Source of the DNA: Nocardia bhagyanarayanae
GTDB lineage: Bacteria > Actinomycetota > Actinomycetes > Mycobacteriales > Mycobacteriaceae
DNA length: 64,000 nucleotides
Direction of reading: 5' to 3'
Assembly: GCF_006716565.1 (NCBI RefSeq)
Contig: NZ_VFPG01000002.1
Coordinates: forward strand, 1,375,484-1,439,483
Below, in pieces: positions 1 through 8,249 of the stretch (position 1 is its first letter; every line of letters starts with the position of its first letter). The notes below the pieces were generated by a model that was given only the letters and a program-made list of their open reading frames with translations, made no database searches and was not told the origin of the DNA. Both the position numbers and the translations under genes were made by a program.

Positions 1-874
1 CCGCGAGATCTTTGCCGAGCTGCCGGTGCGCGGCCGGTTCCATGCCGTCGACCTGGCCGACGGGCGCGAGATCGGCGTCGACGCCGACGACCAGGTGGTG
101 ATCGCCTCCATCTTCAAGATCCTGCTGATCCTGGAGTTCAGCAGGCAGGTCGACGCCGGCCAGCTCGACCCGACCGAACGCGTGCTGGTGCGCGCTGCGG
201 ACCGGCTCGGCGGCTGGGGCACCGCGGGCTGCGCCGACGACGTGGAGATGTCGCTGCGCGATCTGGCGTACTTCACCATGTCGGTCAGCGACAACACGGC
301 CGCCGATCTGCTGCTGCGCCGGATCGGGCCGGACACGCCCGCGCTGCTCGCCGCCGAGCTGGGGCTCGCCGCGACCCGGGTGATCGGCGGACCGCGCCAG
401 CTGCTGGAGACGATGTTCGCCGACGCGGGCGCGCGCACCGCCGCCGAATTCGCCGCGATCTTCCCGAGCCTGCCCAGGGAGCGGGTGGCGGACATGCGGG
501 TCTTCCGTCCCGAGCACACCACCTCCAGCACCGCGCGGGAGATCACCCGGCTGCTCGGCATGATCTGGGGCGACGAGGCGGGCAGTCCGGCGGCGTGCGC
601 CGCGACTCGAGACCTGTTGCGGCGTCAGATTTCTTGGACCAGGTTGGCGGCCGCGTTCCCGGACGAAGTGCTGGTCGCCTCGAAGACCGGCACGCTGCCC
701 GGACTGCACATGGAGGCGGGCGTCCTGGAGTACCCCGACGGCGGACGCTACGCGGTGGCGGTGTTCGCGCGCAGCGACGAGCTCGCCACCCGCCGCATCG
801 ACGTCGACCTGGCCATGGCGCGATCGGCGCGGCTCGCCGTCGACGCCCTCCGCAGTGGTCCCGACCAGGCCTGA
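1..874 (+). CDS. Class A beta-lactamase-like serine hydrolase (5' end outside the window)
   Basis: This is a penicillin-recognising serine hydrolase, either a class A beta-lactamase or a related enzyme that does not confer resistance. All three active-site signatures are visible: SIFK (SxxK, nucleophile and lysine), SDN in the segment SVSDNTAADLLL, and KTG in ASKTGTLPG. The frame stays open to the window edge (REIFAELPV precedes the GTG at 26), so the real start lies upstream and the visible 290 codons are a partial gene. Any signal peptide would be in the missing part. The SxxK-SDN-KTG order and spacing fit the Beta-lactamase2 family. Whether it hydrolyses beta-lactams cannot be told from this fragment. 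Confidence 0.85.
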   Translation, partial: REIFAELPVRGRFHAVDLADGREIGVDADDQVVIASIFKILLILEFSRQVDAGQLDPTERVLVRAADRLGGWGTAGCADDVEMSLRDLAYFTMSVSDNTAADLLLRRIGPDTPALLAAELGLAATRVIGGPRQLLETMFADAGARTAAEFAAIFPSLPRERVADMRVFRPEHTTSSTAREITRLLGMIWGDEAGSPAACAATRDLLRRQISWTRLAAAFPDEVLVASKTGTLPGLHMEAGVLEYPDGGRYAVAVFARSDELATRRIDVDLAMARSARLAVDALRSGPDQA

Positions 875-948
875 TATCCGATCGCGTATCGGCATGGCGG
901 GTTTTCGATCTTGGACGTGACCCGCGTCGGCCTGCTTGTCTCGTCGCC

Positions 949-1923
949 ATGACATCTCCACGGATCAACCGCCGCACCTTGTTTCGCACCACCGCCGCGG
1001 GCGCCGGAGTCGCGGCCGTCGGGGCGGCGGGGGCGGGCGCGTTTCTCTCGAGCCGGGATTCCGGCGAACCCGTCCGCCTGCCCGGCGCTGGGAACGCGGA
1101 ATTCCGCTGGCTCGGCGTCTCGGGCTGGCGCGTCGACATCGGCGGCGACACGCTGCTCATCGACCCGTATCTGAGCAGGTACCCGGTCGGCCTCGCCGCA
1201 GGCGCCTTCGACGCGAACGCGCCGCTGCGGGTCGATCCCGCCGCGATCGACCCGCACATCGGCAACCCGAAGTACGTGTTCGTCACGCACACCCACTGGG
1301 ACCACTTCAACGACGTGCCGCACATCGCCGCGCGCAGCGGCGCGCGGGTCTTCGGCACCCTGACGACGTATCACGTGGCGCAAGCCTGTGACGTGCCGTC
1401 CGATCAGCTGAGCGTGGTGCGCGGCGGTGAGGTGCTCGATTTCGGCGGCTACACCGTGGAGATCGTCGGTTCGCTGCACAGCCGGACCAGCCGGTATTCG
1501 GTCACCTTCCCCGGCGTGCGGATCAGCCGTCCCGAGCGCCCCGCCACCATCGCCGATCTGCCCGAGGGCGACACGCTGGCGTTCCTGCTGCGCGTCGACG
1601 GCGGGCCGTCGGTGTTCTTCATGGGCGCAAGCGATTTCGTGGAACGAAACCTGACCGGCGCCGCGCCCGACGTCGCCATGATCGCGGTCAACAGCAGCGA
1701 CGCCACGCACGACTACGCCACGCGGCTGACGCGCGCGCTCGATCACCCGCGCACGGTGGTTCCGGTGCACTGGGACGATTTCGAATCACCGCTGGCCAAC
1801 CCGCCGCGCACCGACGACAAGAGCGCGCAGCGCCGCGACGCGCTGATCGCCGCGGTGCGCGCGACGAGCCCGGAGACGGAGGTGATCGTGCCCGAATACC
1901 TGACGCCGTACCGGTTCGGCTGA
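949..1923 (+). CDS. Tat-exported metallo-beta-lactamase-fold hydrolase
   Basis: This 324-residue protein has a twin-arginine leader (NRRTLFRTTAAGAG, followed by an Ala/Gly-rich hydrophobic stretch), so it is probably exported folded. The mature part carries the MBL-fold zinc motif HxHxDH in VFVTHTHWDHF and a later aspartate/histidine set (FFMGASDF, VVPVHWDDF). It resembles the UlaG/RomA-like MBL hydrolases. The ATG at 949 is chosen because it places the RR motif at residues 8-9; the frame is open further upstream but that part overlaps the preceding gene. The substrate is unknown. Confidence 0.85.
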   Translation: MTSPRINRRTLFRTTAAGAGVAAVGAAGAGAFLSSRDSGEPVRLPGAGNAEFRWLGVSGWRVDIGGDTLLIDPYLSRYPVGLAAGAFDANAPLRVDPAAIDPHIGNPKYVFVTHTHWDHFNDVPHIAARSGARVFGTLTTYHVAQACDVPSDQLSVVRGGEVLDFGGYTVEIVGSLHSRTSRYSVTFPGVRISRPERPATIADLPEGDTLAFLLRVDGGPSVFFMGASDFVERNLTGAAPDVAMIAVNSSDATHDYATRLTRALDHPRTVVPVHWDDFESPLANPPRTDDKSAQRRDALIAAVRATSPETEVIVPEYLTPYRFG

Positions 1924-2019
1924 TCGAAGGCGGCGAGGCCGAAGCCGGTTTCGGCGGGCGGCGAACGGGAATGACGGCAACGAAATCAGGTAGCCGTTGT
2001 CCCGATGGAGGAGCCACCG

Positions 2020-2520
2020 ATGAGCACCGACGCGATCGTGCTGTTGCGCGAGGATCACAAGGCCATTCGCAAACTGTTCCGCGAGTTCGAGAAGGCGGGG
2101 TCGGACGCGCACACCACCAAGGCGCGGGTGGTCGACAAGATCATCGAGGCGCTGACCGTGCACACCTATCTAGAGAACGAGTGCATGTACCCCGAAGTGC
2201 GCAAGCTCGTCCCCGAACTCGAGGACGACATCCTCGAGTCCTACGAGGAGCACCACGTGGCCGACGTGCTCGTCGCGGAGCTGGCCGCCATGAAGCCCGA
2301 AGACGAGCACTTCACCGCCAAGGCCACCGTGCTCATCGAGAACGTCGACCACCACATCGACGAAGAGGAGAACGAGTGGTTCCCGCAGGTGCGCGAACAC
2401 CTCGGCCGCAAGCAGTTGCAGGAGCTGGGCGCGCGGATGATCGAGCTGCGCAAGAAGGCGCCCACCTCGCCCGCCCAGCCGTCGGCGCTGAAGAAGGCCG
2501 TCGACGCCGTCATCTCCTGA
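2020..2520 (+). CDS. Hemerythrin HHE-domain protein
   Basis: This 166-residue protein has the four-helix HHE cation-binding fold: LLREDHKAI, HTYLENECMYPEV, SYEEHHVADV and NVDHHIDEEENEWFPQV supply the His/Glu ligands for a di-iron centre. Such proteins bind O2, NO or act in iron and redox stress responses. The start at 2020 is preferred over an in-frame ATG at 2005 because a strong GGAGGAG ribosome site (2007-2013) sits 6 bases before it. The Lys/Pro-rich tail (KKAPTSPAQPSALKKAV) is typical of actinobacterial members. The next gene, an SDR, follows 39 bases downstream, so the two may be cotranscribed. Confidence 0.9.
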   Translation: MSTDAIVLLREDHKAIRKLFREFEKAGSDAHTTKARVVDKIIEALTVHTYLENECMYPEVRKLVPELEDDILESYEEHHVADVLVAELAAMKPEDEHFTAKATVLIENVDHHIDEEENEWFPQVREHLGRKQLQELGARMIELRKKAPTSPAQPSALKKAVDAVIS

Positions 2521-2559
2521 TCGGAGTGTGACGTCGGGGCGGTCGGGTATGCGGCGAGC

Positions 2560-3387
2560 ATGGCTACTACAGCTCCGCTTCCCGAAGAACGTACGGGCGC
2601 GCCGCTGCGCGCCGTGGTGACCGGGTCGGACTCCGGTATCGGCGCGGCGGTGGCCGTCGCGCTGGCCGGTGGCGGCGCCGACGTGGGCATCACTTTCCAC
2701 ACCGACGCCGAGGGCGCCGACCGGACCGCCGAGGAGGCCCGCGAGCGCGGCGTCACGGCGGCCGTGCGACAGCTCGATCTCGGCGACCTGCCCACCTCCG
2801 CCGCGGTCATCGATGAGCTGGCCGACGAACTCGGCGGCTTGGACGTCCTGGTCAACTGCGCGGGAACGGGTTCCGCGCAGAAGGCCATGGACATGGACTT
2901 CGACACCTGGCGCCACGTGCTCTCGGTCGATCTGGACGGTGCGTTCCTGTGTTCGCAGCGCGCCGCCAAACACATGATCGAGGGCGGGCACGGCGGCCGC
3001 ATCATCAACATCACCAGCGTGCACGAGCACGCGCCGCTGGTCGGCGCGGCGCCGTACTGCGCGGCCAAAGCCGGGCTCGGCGCGTTGACCAAGGTCTTGG
3101 CCCTGGAACTCGCCGAGCACGATATCACGGTCAATTCCGTTGCGCCGGGGGAGATTTCGACGCCGATGACGGGGCAGGAGGAGGTGGACCCGCGCACGCA
3201 GCCACGCCCCGGCGTTCCGCTCGGCCGCCCCGGTCACGCGCGGGAGGTCGCGTCCGTCGTCGCGTTCCTGGCCACACCCGCCGCGGGTTACGTGACCGGC
3301 GCGTCGTTCGTGGTGGACGGCGGGATGCTGCTGATGGGGCCGCAGGCCAGCGTGATGCTCGACGACGAGAAGTGGCGCCAGGTCTGA
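2560..3387 (+). CDS. SDR-family NAD(P)-dependent oxidoreductase
   Basis: This is a classical short-chain dehydrogenase of 275 residues. It has the Rossmann glycine motif TGSDSGIG near residue 22, the NCAG structural motif (LVNCAG), the catalytic serine in ITSVHEH and the YxxxK pair in YCAAK. The C-terminal YVTGASFVVDGGM is typical of glucose-1-dehydrogenase/FabG-like enzymes. The substrate cannot be assigned. It lies directly downstream of the hemerythrin gene on the same strand. Confidence 0.88.
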   Translation: MATTAPLPEERTGAPLRAVVTGSDSGIGAAVAVALAGGGADVGITFHTDAEGADRTAEEARERGVTAAVRQLDLGDLPTSAAVIDELADELGGLDVLVNCAGTGSAQKAMDMDFDTWRHVLSVDLDGAFLCSQRAAKHMIEGGHGGRIINITSVHEHAPLVGAAPYCAAKAGLGALTKVLALELAEHDITVNSVAPGEISTPMTGQEEVDPRTQPRPGVPLGRPGHAREVASVVAFLATPAAGYVTGASFVVDGGMLLMGPQASVMLDDEKWRQV

Positions 3388-3409
3388 ACCCGCGGCGACG
3401 GTGTGCCGA

Positions 3410-4423
3410 TCACCCGGCGCGGCGGCGCAGCAGGCGGATGACGGCGCGCTCGGTCAGCTCCCTGCGCTCGTCCTCGGACTTGCGGCGCGCGGCCCGCCGT
3501 AGCGCGTCGGAGATCGTGACGCCGTCCTCGAACGCCTCGACCACCCGCGGATCGATGTACGCGCTGCGTGCGACCGCGGGTGTGTTGCCGAGTTCCGCCG
3601 CGACGCGCTCGGTCACGGCCCGCTCGACGCGTTTGCGGCCGCGCTGCGAGGACGGCGGATCGGCCTGTCCGAAGCCGACGGCCGCCAGCACTGTGCCCTG
3701 CCAGGTGCGCAGATCCTTCGCGCTGCATTCGCATTCGGTGAGTTCGCGGAAACGGGCGTTGATGTCGTCGGCGTGCAGTTCGCCGTAGCCGGTCTCGTCC
3801 CGGTAGATCAGCAGCCGCTTCGACGGTGCGCGGCTGCGCCGCACCGCCTGCACCACCTTGGCCAACCGCGCGTCGCGGAGGCGGGCCTGCCGCCGGATGC
3901 CGCCCTTGGCGGTGAAGTCGAACACGAGCTCGTCGCCGTGCAGTTCGACGTTCTCCTTCAGCAGCGTGGCCACGCCGCGCGTGCCGTTCTCCTCGGCGTA
4001 CTCCTCGCCGCCGATGCGGAACACCCCGCGGTCGAGCAGTCCGATGGCCAGCGCCTCCATCCGGTGCCGGTCCAGGCCGCGACGGTCGAGGTCCGCGCCG
4101 ACCCGCTCGCGAACCCGCGGCAGCCGGGCCGCCAGCTCGAGCACCCGGTCGAACTTCTCCTCGTCGCGTTCGCGCCGCCACTGCTCGTGATACAGGTACT
4201 GCCTGCGGCCCGCCGCGTCCACGCCGACCGCCTGGATGTGTCCGTTCGGGTAGGGGCAGATCCACACCTTGCGCCACGCGGGCGGGATGACCAGGGCGCG
4301 AATGCGTTCCAGTTCTTCCTTGTCGGATACGGGCTCGCCGTCGGTGGTGAGGTAGGAGAAGCCGCGGCCGCGGCCGATCCGGCGCAGGCCGGGGCCGTAG
4401 GGTGTGCTGCGTCGCAATCGCAT
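3410..4423 (-). CDS. Type IB DNA topoisomerase
   Basis: This 337-residue enzyme is a bacterial (poxvirus-like) topoisomerase IB, which relaxes supercoils through a 3'-phosphotyrosyl intermediate. The N-terminal domain (GRGFSYLTTDGEPV ... IPPAWRKVWICPYPNGHIQAVG) matches the family, and the C-terminal half has the catalytic core: a KNG-like region around TAKGG, YRDETGYGELHADDIN, the RTWQGT segment and the tyrosine motif ARSAYIDPRVVEAF. The ATG at 4423 has GGAGG about 8 bases upstream. The frame runs further upstream without family similarity. Confidence 0.92.
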   Translation of the reverse strand: MRLRRSTPYGPGLRRIGRGRGFSYLTTDGEPVSDKEELERIRALVIPPAWRKVWICPYPNGHIQAVGVDAAGRRQYLYHEQWRRERDEEKFDRVLELAARLPRVRERVGADLDRRGLDRHRMEALAIGLLDRGVFRIGGEEYAEENGTRGVATLLKENVELHGDELVFDFTAKGGIRRQARLRDARLAKVVQAVRRSRAPSKRLLIYRDETGYGELHADDINARFRELTECECSAKDLRTWQGTVLAAVGFGQADPPSSQRGRKRVERAVTERVAAELGNTPAVARSAYIDPRVVEAFEDGVTISDALRRAARRKSEDERRELTERAVIRLLRRRAG

Positions 4424-4664
4424 GCGACCGACCTCCTCACTGCCCCGAGCGCGTTCGCCGCGCCCGCCTTTCCGATCTACCCCGTTCGGCGCTCGGCAAA
4501 AGTGCGATCGGCTACTGTCTAGCTGCTCCGTCCGGCCGGACACACCCCGTCGATGCGGCTCGTGCGTCCTCGAACGATCGCCCGTCCCGCTCTGCAGGAC
4601 TCGGTATGCGACTTCGCAGCCCGAATTGTTCATGAAACCGAGTTCAGCCCATAAGATCTCGGCC

Positions 4665-4988
4665 ATGACAAAACTCGCACACCGCCGGATCACCTTCCTC
4701 GCCGGAGCCGCCATCGCCGCCGTGCTCCCGGTGGTGGGTGCCGGGTACGCCTCTGCGGACCCCGCCACCGACGCCTACTTGCATGCGGCGAAGGAGGCCT
4801 GCGAGTCCGCGGGCTACCAGCTGAACACCAGCCTGGCGGCCGCGGGCTTCCGTTCGCCGAAGGCGCCGTGCGTGGATCCGCGCACGCTGGCGGTCGTGCG
4901 GGTGCCCGTCGCGGACGGCACGGCGTGCTCGATCCTCGACGGCGTCGTCACCCGCGAGGGCACCGCCTTCGACGGGGTGTGCAGGTAA
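4665..4988 (+). CDS. Small exported protein of unknown function
   Basis: This 107-residue protein starts with a signal peptide (KLAHRR, then ITFLAGAAIAAVLPVVGAGYASA) probably cleaved after ASA, leaving about 80 residues. The mature part has four cysteines (EACESA, KAPCVD, GTACSI, DGVCR) that could form two disulphides. An in-frame ATG at 4632 is an alternative start. I do not recognise the family; small Cys-containing exported proteins of this type are common in Nocardia and Mycobacterium. A strong terminator follows 20 bases after the stop. Confidence 0.75.
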   Translation: MTKLAHRRITFLAGAAIAAVLPVVGAGYASADPATDAYLHAAKEACESAGYQLNTSLAAAGFRSPKAPCVDPRTLAVVRVPVADGTACSILDGVVTREGTAFDGVCR

Positions 4989-5008
4989 CCGTTCCGCTCT
5001 TCGCCTAG

Positions 5009-5044
5009 AACGGCCCTCCGCCGCCCGGCGCGCGGAGGGCCGTT
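5009..5044 (+). terminator. Rho-independent-type terminator
   Basis: A perfect 13-bp stem (5009-5021 pairing with 5032-5044) with a 10-base loop is followed by a T-rich stretch (gtcgtctttc). It ends the small exported-protein gene. Confidence 0.85.
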
Positions 5045-5182
5045 GTCGTCTTTCGATCCGCCGTCGGACACAGCGAGCCTCGCACGGATACCGAATCGGT
5101 TGCGGCGCAACCTTTTCCTCGTCGCCGTCGTCTCCGGTGCCCGCCCCGGCGCCGGGCGCTGCGCGTCGCCGTTCAGCCGCGG

Positions 5183-5725
5183 TCAGGTGAGGCGGTGTTC
5201 TTCGATCGGGGTGCTCAGAATCGTTCCGTTGAGGTCGAGGTAGAGCAGGCGTTCGGTGATGGAGAGCGTGGCCGTGTTGCGGCGGTCGATGGCGGGGACG
5301 GCGGCGTCGACGAAAGCGCGGTCGAAGCTGTAGAGGGGGATGTCGGCGGCGCGGTGGATGCGCTTGCCGGTGAGTTGGGCGAGCACCTTGGCGGGGTCGC
5401 GGTGGGTGTAGATGGCGACGCGGTCGGCCGATTTGCTGCCGCGGTGCACGCGGTCCGCGTCGGGTGCGCCGACTTCGATCCAGGTGGTCAGTCGGCCGGT
5501 GAGGTCGCGCGCCAGCACGGCGGGCTCGTCGGTGGAGGACACGCCGCCGTCGCTGAAGGCGATGCCCTCCTCGTACTCGAGGCAGTAGGCCAGCAGCCGC
5601 GTCAGCATGAACTCGGCCGTTTCGGAAGGGTGGCGCGCCACCCGCAACTCCAGCTCCTCGTAGACGCCGCGATCGACATCGGCCAGATGAACGGTGAACG
5701 TGTGCAGTGTCGCGCTGAGAGCCAT
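5183..5725 (-). CDS. YaeQ family protein
   Basis: This 180-residue protein matches the YaeQ family, whose PD-(D/E)xK-like fold resembles restriction endonucleases but whose role is not settled. Family landmarks are the start MALSATLHTFTVHLADVDRGVYEEL, the ETAEFMLTRLLAYCLEYEEGIAFS segment, the acidic core TWIEVGAPD and the following RVAIYTHRD strand. Length equals the usual family size (about 180 residues). It is divergent from the neighbouring LysR gene, 46-52 bases away. Confidence 0.88.
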   Translation of the reverse strand: MALSATLHTFTVHLADVDRGVYEELELRVARHPSETAEFMLTRLLAYCLEYEEGIAFSDGGVSSTDEPAVLARDLTGRLTTWIEVGAPDADRVHRGSKSADRVAIYTHRDPAKVLAQLTGKRIHRAADIPLYSFDRAFVDAAVPAIDRRNTATLSITERLLYLDLNGTILSTPIEEHRLT

Positions 5726-5777
5726 AGGAGCAGAAGCTTAGCGAGAGGCGGTATCGGCGGAGCAATAGACTTTGGCC

Positions 5778-6701
5778 GTGGCGGATCGGCGGACCAATGG
5801 CGTGGCGGATCTGGCGCACCTGCGGACCTTCCTCGCCGTGTACCGCGCGGGGTCGATCACGGCGGGCGCCGCGCAGGTCGGGCTGTCGCAGCCGACGGTG
5901 ACCACGCAATTGCAGATACTCGAGCGGCGGCTCGGTCGTCCGTTGTTCGATCGGCTGCCGCGCGGCGTGGCGGCGACGGCGGCGGCGCACGAGCTGGCCG
6001 CACGGCTGGCGGGACCGATGGACGCGCTGGAGGCGATCGCGGGCGGCGCCGAGCCGGAGGCCGCGCTGCCGGAGCCGCCGGTGCTGCTGGCCGGGCCCGC
6101 CGAACTGCTTGCCGCCATGGTGGTGCCCGCGTTGGCGCCGCTCGTGGCCGACGGCGTGCGGCTGACGCTCACCGCGGGCCTCACCGACGACCTGCTCGCC
6201 GGTCTGCGGGCCGGAACCTACGACCTTGTCGTGGCGACCACCCGTCCGCGCGGGCGCACGGTGCTCGCCGAACCGCTCGCCGACGAGGAATTCGTCCTCG
6301 TCGCCGCCCCCACCGTGGCGCTGCGCATCGACACCGCGCGGCTGCGCGCCGGGGATCCCACGGCGCTGGCCGGGCTACCGCTGCTCAGCTACGCCGCCGA
6401 CCTGCCGATCCTGCGCCGCTACTGGCGCCACGTCTTCGACACCCGCCTCACGGCCGAGCCCGCGCTGATCGTCGGCGACCTGCGCGCGGTGCTCGCCGGG
6501 GTCGTCGCGGGCGCGGGCGTCAGCGTGGTGCCGCGTTACCTGTGCGCGCGCGAACTCGCCTCCGGCGCGGTGACGGCGCTGCTCGAACCGGAGGACCCGC
6601 CCATCAACACCGCCTTCTTGGCCCGCCGCCCCGGAAGTTCGCCGCGCCGCCACGTCGAACGGGTGCGCCGCCACCTGCTGCTCGCCGCGCGGGACTGGTG
6701 A
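5778..6701 (+). CDS. LysR-family transcriptional regulator
   Basis: This is a LysR-type regulator of about 307 residues. The N-terminal winged HTH is clear (LAHLRTFLAVYRAGSITAGAAQVGLSQPTVTTQLQILERRLGRPLFDR), followed by the substrate-binding domain from about residue 95. The start is uncertain: GTG at 5778 is used, TTG at 5772 and GTG at 5802 also keep the HTH intact. Being divergent from yaeQ, it may act on that promoter. The effector is unknown. Confidence 0.9.
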   Translation: MADRRTNGVADLAHLRTFLAVYRAGSITAGAAQVGLSQPTVTTQLQILERRLGRPLFDRLPRGVAATAAAHELAARLAGPMDALEAIAGGAEPEAALPEPPVLLAGPAELLAAMVVPALAPLVADGVRLTLTAGLTDDLLAGLRAGTYDLVVATTRPRGRTVLAEPLADEEFVLVAAPTVALRIDTARLRAGDPTALAGLPLLSYAADLPILRRYWRHVFDTRLTAEPALIVGDLRAVLAGVVAGAGVSVVPRYLCARELASGAVTALLEPEDPPINTAFLARRPGSSPRRHVERVRRHLLLAARDW

Positions 6702-6741
6702 TCGCCGCTGGTACGAGCGAGCCGATGCGGGCCCGCGCGGA

Positions 6742-7050
6742 TCAGGAGGGTGTGCCGAGTTGTTCGACCACATCGAGCAATTCGGCGAGCGCCGGGCTCA
6801 GCGCACCGTCGGAGCCCACCAGAACATCGGTGCCGTCAGCGGTTTCGATCGTCAGGCGATAGGTGGCGGCATCGGGTGCGCGAAACGTCCGCAGTGCGGC
6901 GTCGTCCGCGGCGACCGCCGCCGCGACGGCGTGTGCCAGCCGGTCGGCGTCGGCCGCCGCGAGCGTGGCGGAATCGACGACCGTCGGCCGGGTGGGCAGC
7001 CCGGGAAGGTGCCCACCCGACGTTGTCAGCGTGACTTTCACGGGGACCAC
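6742..7050 (-). CDS. Emfourin-like protealysin inhibitor
   Basis: This 102-residue protein resembles emfourin, the small inhibitor encoded beside the M4 protease protealysin in Serratia. Seen: a start of the form KVTLTTSGGHLPGL, the VVDSATL segment, and RLTIETADGTDVLVGSDGALSPALAELL, which follow the emfourin family pattern. It begins 6 bases after the M4 protease stop on the same strand, so the two are surely cotranscribed and the partner is very probably the preceding protease. Either GTG (7050 or 7041) may be used. There is no signal peptide, consistent with intracellular inhibition before release. Confidence 0.78.
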   Translation of the reverse strand: MVPVKVTLTTSGGHLPGLPTRPTVVDSATLAAADADRLAHAVAAAVAADDAALRTFRAPDAATYRLTIETADGTDVLVGSDGALSPALAELLDVVEQLGTPS

Positions 7051-7056
7051 GCCCGA

Positions 7057-8217
7057 TCAGCGCCGCTCGTTGGAGATCAGGTCGACCCGGTCGCACAGCT
7101 GCTTGATCTGCGCCGTCAGGTCGGCGATCTGATCCGCCGCCGCGCCGTTGCCCACGTCCCGCCGCTCCGCGACGTCGACGCCGACCTGCGTCCACGCCGA
7201 CCGCACCGCGTCCTGCTCCCTGCTGCCCGCGCCGCACAGGCGCCCGGCCGCGGCAACGGCCAGCCCGGCGAACTCCTGGAATTCCGTCCGGCTGTGCGCG
7301 GTACGCAACGCTTCGTACCAGATGTGCCCCGGCGCCTCCCACGCGTAGCCGCCGATTTCGACGGCGGCCAGGTAGAACGCCTTGTTGGGAATCCCGGAGT
7401 TGATGTGCACCCCGCCCCAGTCGCCGTCCTCGGAAATCGGCAGGTCGGCGTAGTCGTCCATGTGGCCCGGCTGCGGGTCCTTGCCGAACAACGCTTCGTT
7501 CCACGCCGTGCCCGGCGCTTTCATCGAGCGCAACGCGTCGGCCGCGACAGCGGGGGTGAAGATGTCCGCGCCGATCAGCCAATCCGCTCGGTCGGCGGTC
7601 TGCTTCGCGCTCCACTGTTTCACCAGCGAGCCGAACACGTCGGACATCGACTCGTTGAGCGCACCGGGCTGGCTCTCGTAGACGAGATCCGCGGTGAACT
7701 GAGTGACGCCGTGCGCGAGTTCGTGGGCGATCACATCGAGCGACTTGGTGAAATCGGTGAACACCCGGTCGTCGCCGTCGCCGAAGATCATGCGGCTGCC
7801 ATCCCACAGCGCGTTGTTGTATCGGCGACCGTAATGCACGTAACCGTGCAGTTGCATTCCGCGGTCGTCGATCGACTTGCGTTGCAGGACTTCGGAGAAG
7901 AACGAGCGGGTCGTGCCGAGGCCGTCGAAGGCTCGGTTCACCGACGCGTCGGCGACCGCCGCGCCGGATTCGCCGCGGACCTGGCGGGCCGCGGCGAGGT
8001 TGCGGGACGAACGGCAGTCGAAGACGGTACGGGCGGCGTCGGTCGGCGGAGCCGCGAGTGGCAACGCGGCGGTCAGGCGACGCTCGGTGCGCATGCGCGT
8101 GTCCGAAACGAGGGTTTCGATCGCGGCGCCGCGGACGTCGGGATTCGGGCTCTGGAGCAGGAGATCCAGTAGGTAGGGCGGAATGATGCAGTTGCGGCGT
8201 GCCGCTGGCGTGGTCAC
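7057..8217 (-). CDS. Protealysin-type M4 (thermolysin family) metalloprotease
   Basis: This 386-residue zinc metalloprotease has HELAH at residues 165-169, the third zinc ligand E189 in GALNESMSD, and the C-terminal catalytic histidine region GVHINSGIPNKAFY. The propeptide is short and carries CIIPPYLL near residues 10-17, the hallmark of the protealysin-like (not thermolysin-like) propeptide. No signal peptide is present, as in protealysins. Start GTG 8217 follows GAAAGGAA. The emfourin-like gene follows 6 bases downstream and a trypsin-like protease gene lies 32 bases upstream on the same strand. Confidence 0.93.
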   Translation of the reverse strand: MTTPAARRNCIIPPYLLDLLLQSPNPDVRGAAIETLVSDTRMRTERRLTAALPLAAPPTDAARTVFDCRSSRNLAAARQVRGESGAAVADASVNRAFDGLGTTRSFFSEVLQRKSIDDRGMQLHGYVHYGRRYNNALWDGSRMIFGDGDDRVFTDFTKSLDVIAHELAHGVTQFTADLVYESQPGALNESMSDVFGSLVKQWSAKQTADRADWLIGADIFTPAVAADALRSMKAPGTAWNEALFGKDPQPGHMDDYADLPISEDGDWGGVHINSGIPNKAFYLAAVEIGGYAWEAPGHIWYEALRTAHSRTEFQEFAGLAVAAAGRLCGAGSREQDAVRSAWTQVGVDVAERRDVGNGAAADQIADLTAQIKQLCDRVDLISNERR

Positions 8218-8249
8218 GATCGTTCCTTTCGTTGCCAAAGGACTGCTTG

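Noticed and set aside
5195..6862. A 555-codon plus-strand frame over yaeQ and the LysR gene
   Set aside because: It runs antisense to yaeQ and out of frame with LysR; both real genes have clear family motifs.
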